Assembly (NCBI GenBank): GCA_013203365.1
Contig: JABMQG010000018.1
Coordinates: 1 to 6,801, forward strand
From: Planctomycetota bacterium
GTDB taxonomy: Bacteria > Planctomycetota > Phycisphaerae > SM23-33 > FEN-1343
Length of the DNA stretch: 6,801 nt
Reading direction: 5' to 3'
The first letter of the stretch is position 1. The number at the start of each line of letters is the position of its first letter. This document shows positions 6,451 through 6,801 of this stretch, piece after piece. A model generated the notes under the pieces. It saw only the letters and a program-made list of their open reading frames with translations, ran no database searches and was not told where the DNA came from. A program made the position numbers and the translations under genes.

Positions 6451-6490
6451 CGGGTTAGCTCGGGTTATCTGGGATTATCTGGGTTATCCA
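6451..6490 (+). repeat. Imperfect tandem repeat, 10-nt unit, four copies
   Basis: The units read CGGGTTAGCT, CGGGTTATCT, GGGATTATCT and GGGTTATCCA, all sharing a GGG-TTA core with small shifts. The last GGTTAT can also pair with ATAACC about 17 nt downstream. The period is near one helical turn. No coding role was seen. Confidence 0.6.
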
Positions 6491-6571
6491 AGCAACGCGT
6501 TTCCATAACCGGGAGGAAGGCGGGCAGAATGGAATTGCCTCAGTGAAGCAGGAAGCATATGCTGTCCAAGT

Positions 6572-6757
6572 ATGAAGAAAGAGCCGTCGATGGACCAAGA
6601 CCGATCAGACCTTTTGGCGCCGCCAAAAGGCGCCAAGGATCACATCATCAACACCCTCAAAGCAGGCCTCTCCTGTTGGCCGTTTGGAGGAGCGATCGCT
6701 TCCTTAATAGACGACTATGTGGGGCTGTTGAAGAACCCCCTGTCCATGGGGATTTAG
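6572..6757 (+). CDS. Short ORF, hypothetical; possibly a truncated gene
   Basis: A 61-residue ORF. Its first part is charged (MKKEPSMDQDRSDLL). Residues about 24-50 read like a real protein segment: INTLKAGLSCWPFGGAIASLIDDYV, with a helix, a P-x-G-G turn and a second hydrophobic helix ending in DDY. I recall longer bacterial proteins of unknown function with a similar KAGLS-x-x-P-G-G-x-x-x-SL-x-D segment, but cannot name the family, and those continue well past this point. Here the ORF stops 11 residues later, so this may be a truncated or frameshifted remnant. ATG 6572 has no clear ribosome binding site; the in-frame ATG 6590 is preceded by AAAGAG and may be the true start. A different frame opened by ATG 6559 has a better AGGA site and stays open to the window end, but its translation looks random. 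Confidence 0.4.
   Translation: MKKEPSMDQDRSDLLAPPKGAKDHIINTLKAGLSCWPFGGAIASLIDDYVGLLKNPLSMGI
6611..6636 (+). repeat. Two overlapping inverted repeats inside the short ORF
   Basis: TTGGCGCC (6614-6621) pairs perfectly with GGCGCCAA (6629-6636) across a 7-nt loop. The overlapping CTTTTGG (6611-6617) pairs with CCAAAAG (6623-6629) across 5 nt. Only one hairpin can form at a time. They fall within the first third of the 6572-6757 ORF. Confidence 0.5.
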
Positions 6758-6801
6758 GCGGCTGTTTTCAGATTTTCAATGTTTCGGGACTGAATCAGCA
6801 C

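Larger units (their letters stand above)
5941..6571. other. Gap with no recognisable gene
   Basis: Open frames here are short (up to 82 residues). Their translations are rich in Arg, Gly and Ser, with no domain pattern and mostly no ribosome binding site. An AGGAGG at 5952-5957 has no start codon at a useful distance. The stretch contains a 7-bp inverted repeat (6149-6173) and a 10-nt tandem repeat (6451-6490), listed separately. A fragment around 6001-6030 (CGGCAAT-CGGCATT) looks like a decayed simple repeat. Nothing matching a known RNA gene was recognised. Confidence 0.65.

Overview
The window looks like bacterial chromosome, most likely from a Planctomycetota-type genome. The basis is inference: moderately high GC, roomy non-coding gaps with decayed short repeats, and a hydrolase lipoprotein of a kind I associate with that phylum. 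No rRNA, tRNA, CRISPR array, transposase or phage gene could be recognised. The confident genes are housekeeping genes.

Layout. Positions 1-354 (+) hold the C-terminal domain of a pyruvate kinase whose start lies outside the window. After a 126-nt gap, 481-1305 (+) encodes an alpha/beta hydrolase with an N-terminal export signal and a GHSGGG nucleophile elbow. Converging on it are two minus-strand genes: a small DUF2007-type protein (3037-2819), then a CCA tRNA nucleotidyltransferase (2695-1466). About 1 kb without a convincing gene follows (3038-4071). It carries several hairpins, a two-copy palindromic motif and a phased direct repeat, and it lies between the divergent starts of the DUF2007 gene and RNase Y. 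Positions 4072-5658 (+) encode a complete ribonuclease Y (membrane anchor, coiled coil, KH domain, HD domain), followed by a candidate intrinsic terminator and a second hairpin cluster that could terminate on both strands. From 5941 to about 6571 I see no gene, only a small inverted repeat and a 10-nt tandem repeat. A short ORF of uncertain status (6572-6757, +) lies near the right edge.

Function. Two of the genes concern RNA: CCA-end synthesis and repair of tRNA, and mRNA decay by RNase Y. They are divergent and need not be co-regulated. Pyruvate kinase is central glycolysis, and the hydrolase probably acts in the cell envelope on an unknown ester or amide. I found no clear new multi-gene system. 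The points most worth a second look are the structured 1-kb region upstream of RNase Y, the cysteine-rich reading frame joining DUF2007 to the CCA enzyme across a single stop codon, the repeated hairpin module after rny, and the short glycine-rich hydrophobic ORF at the right edge.
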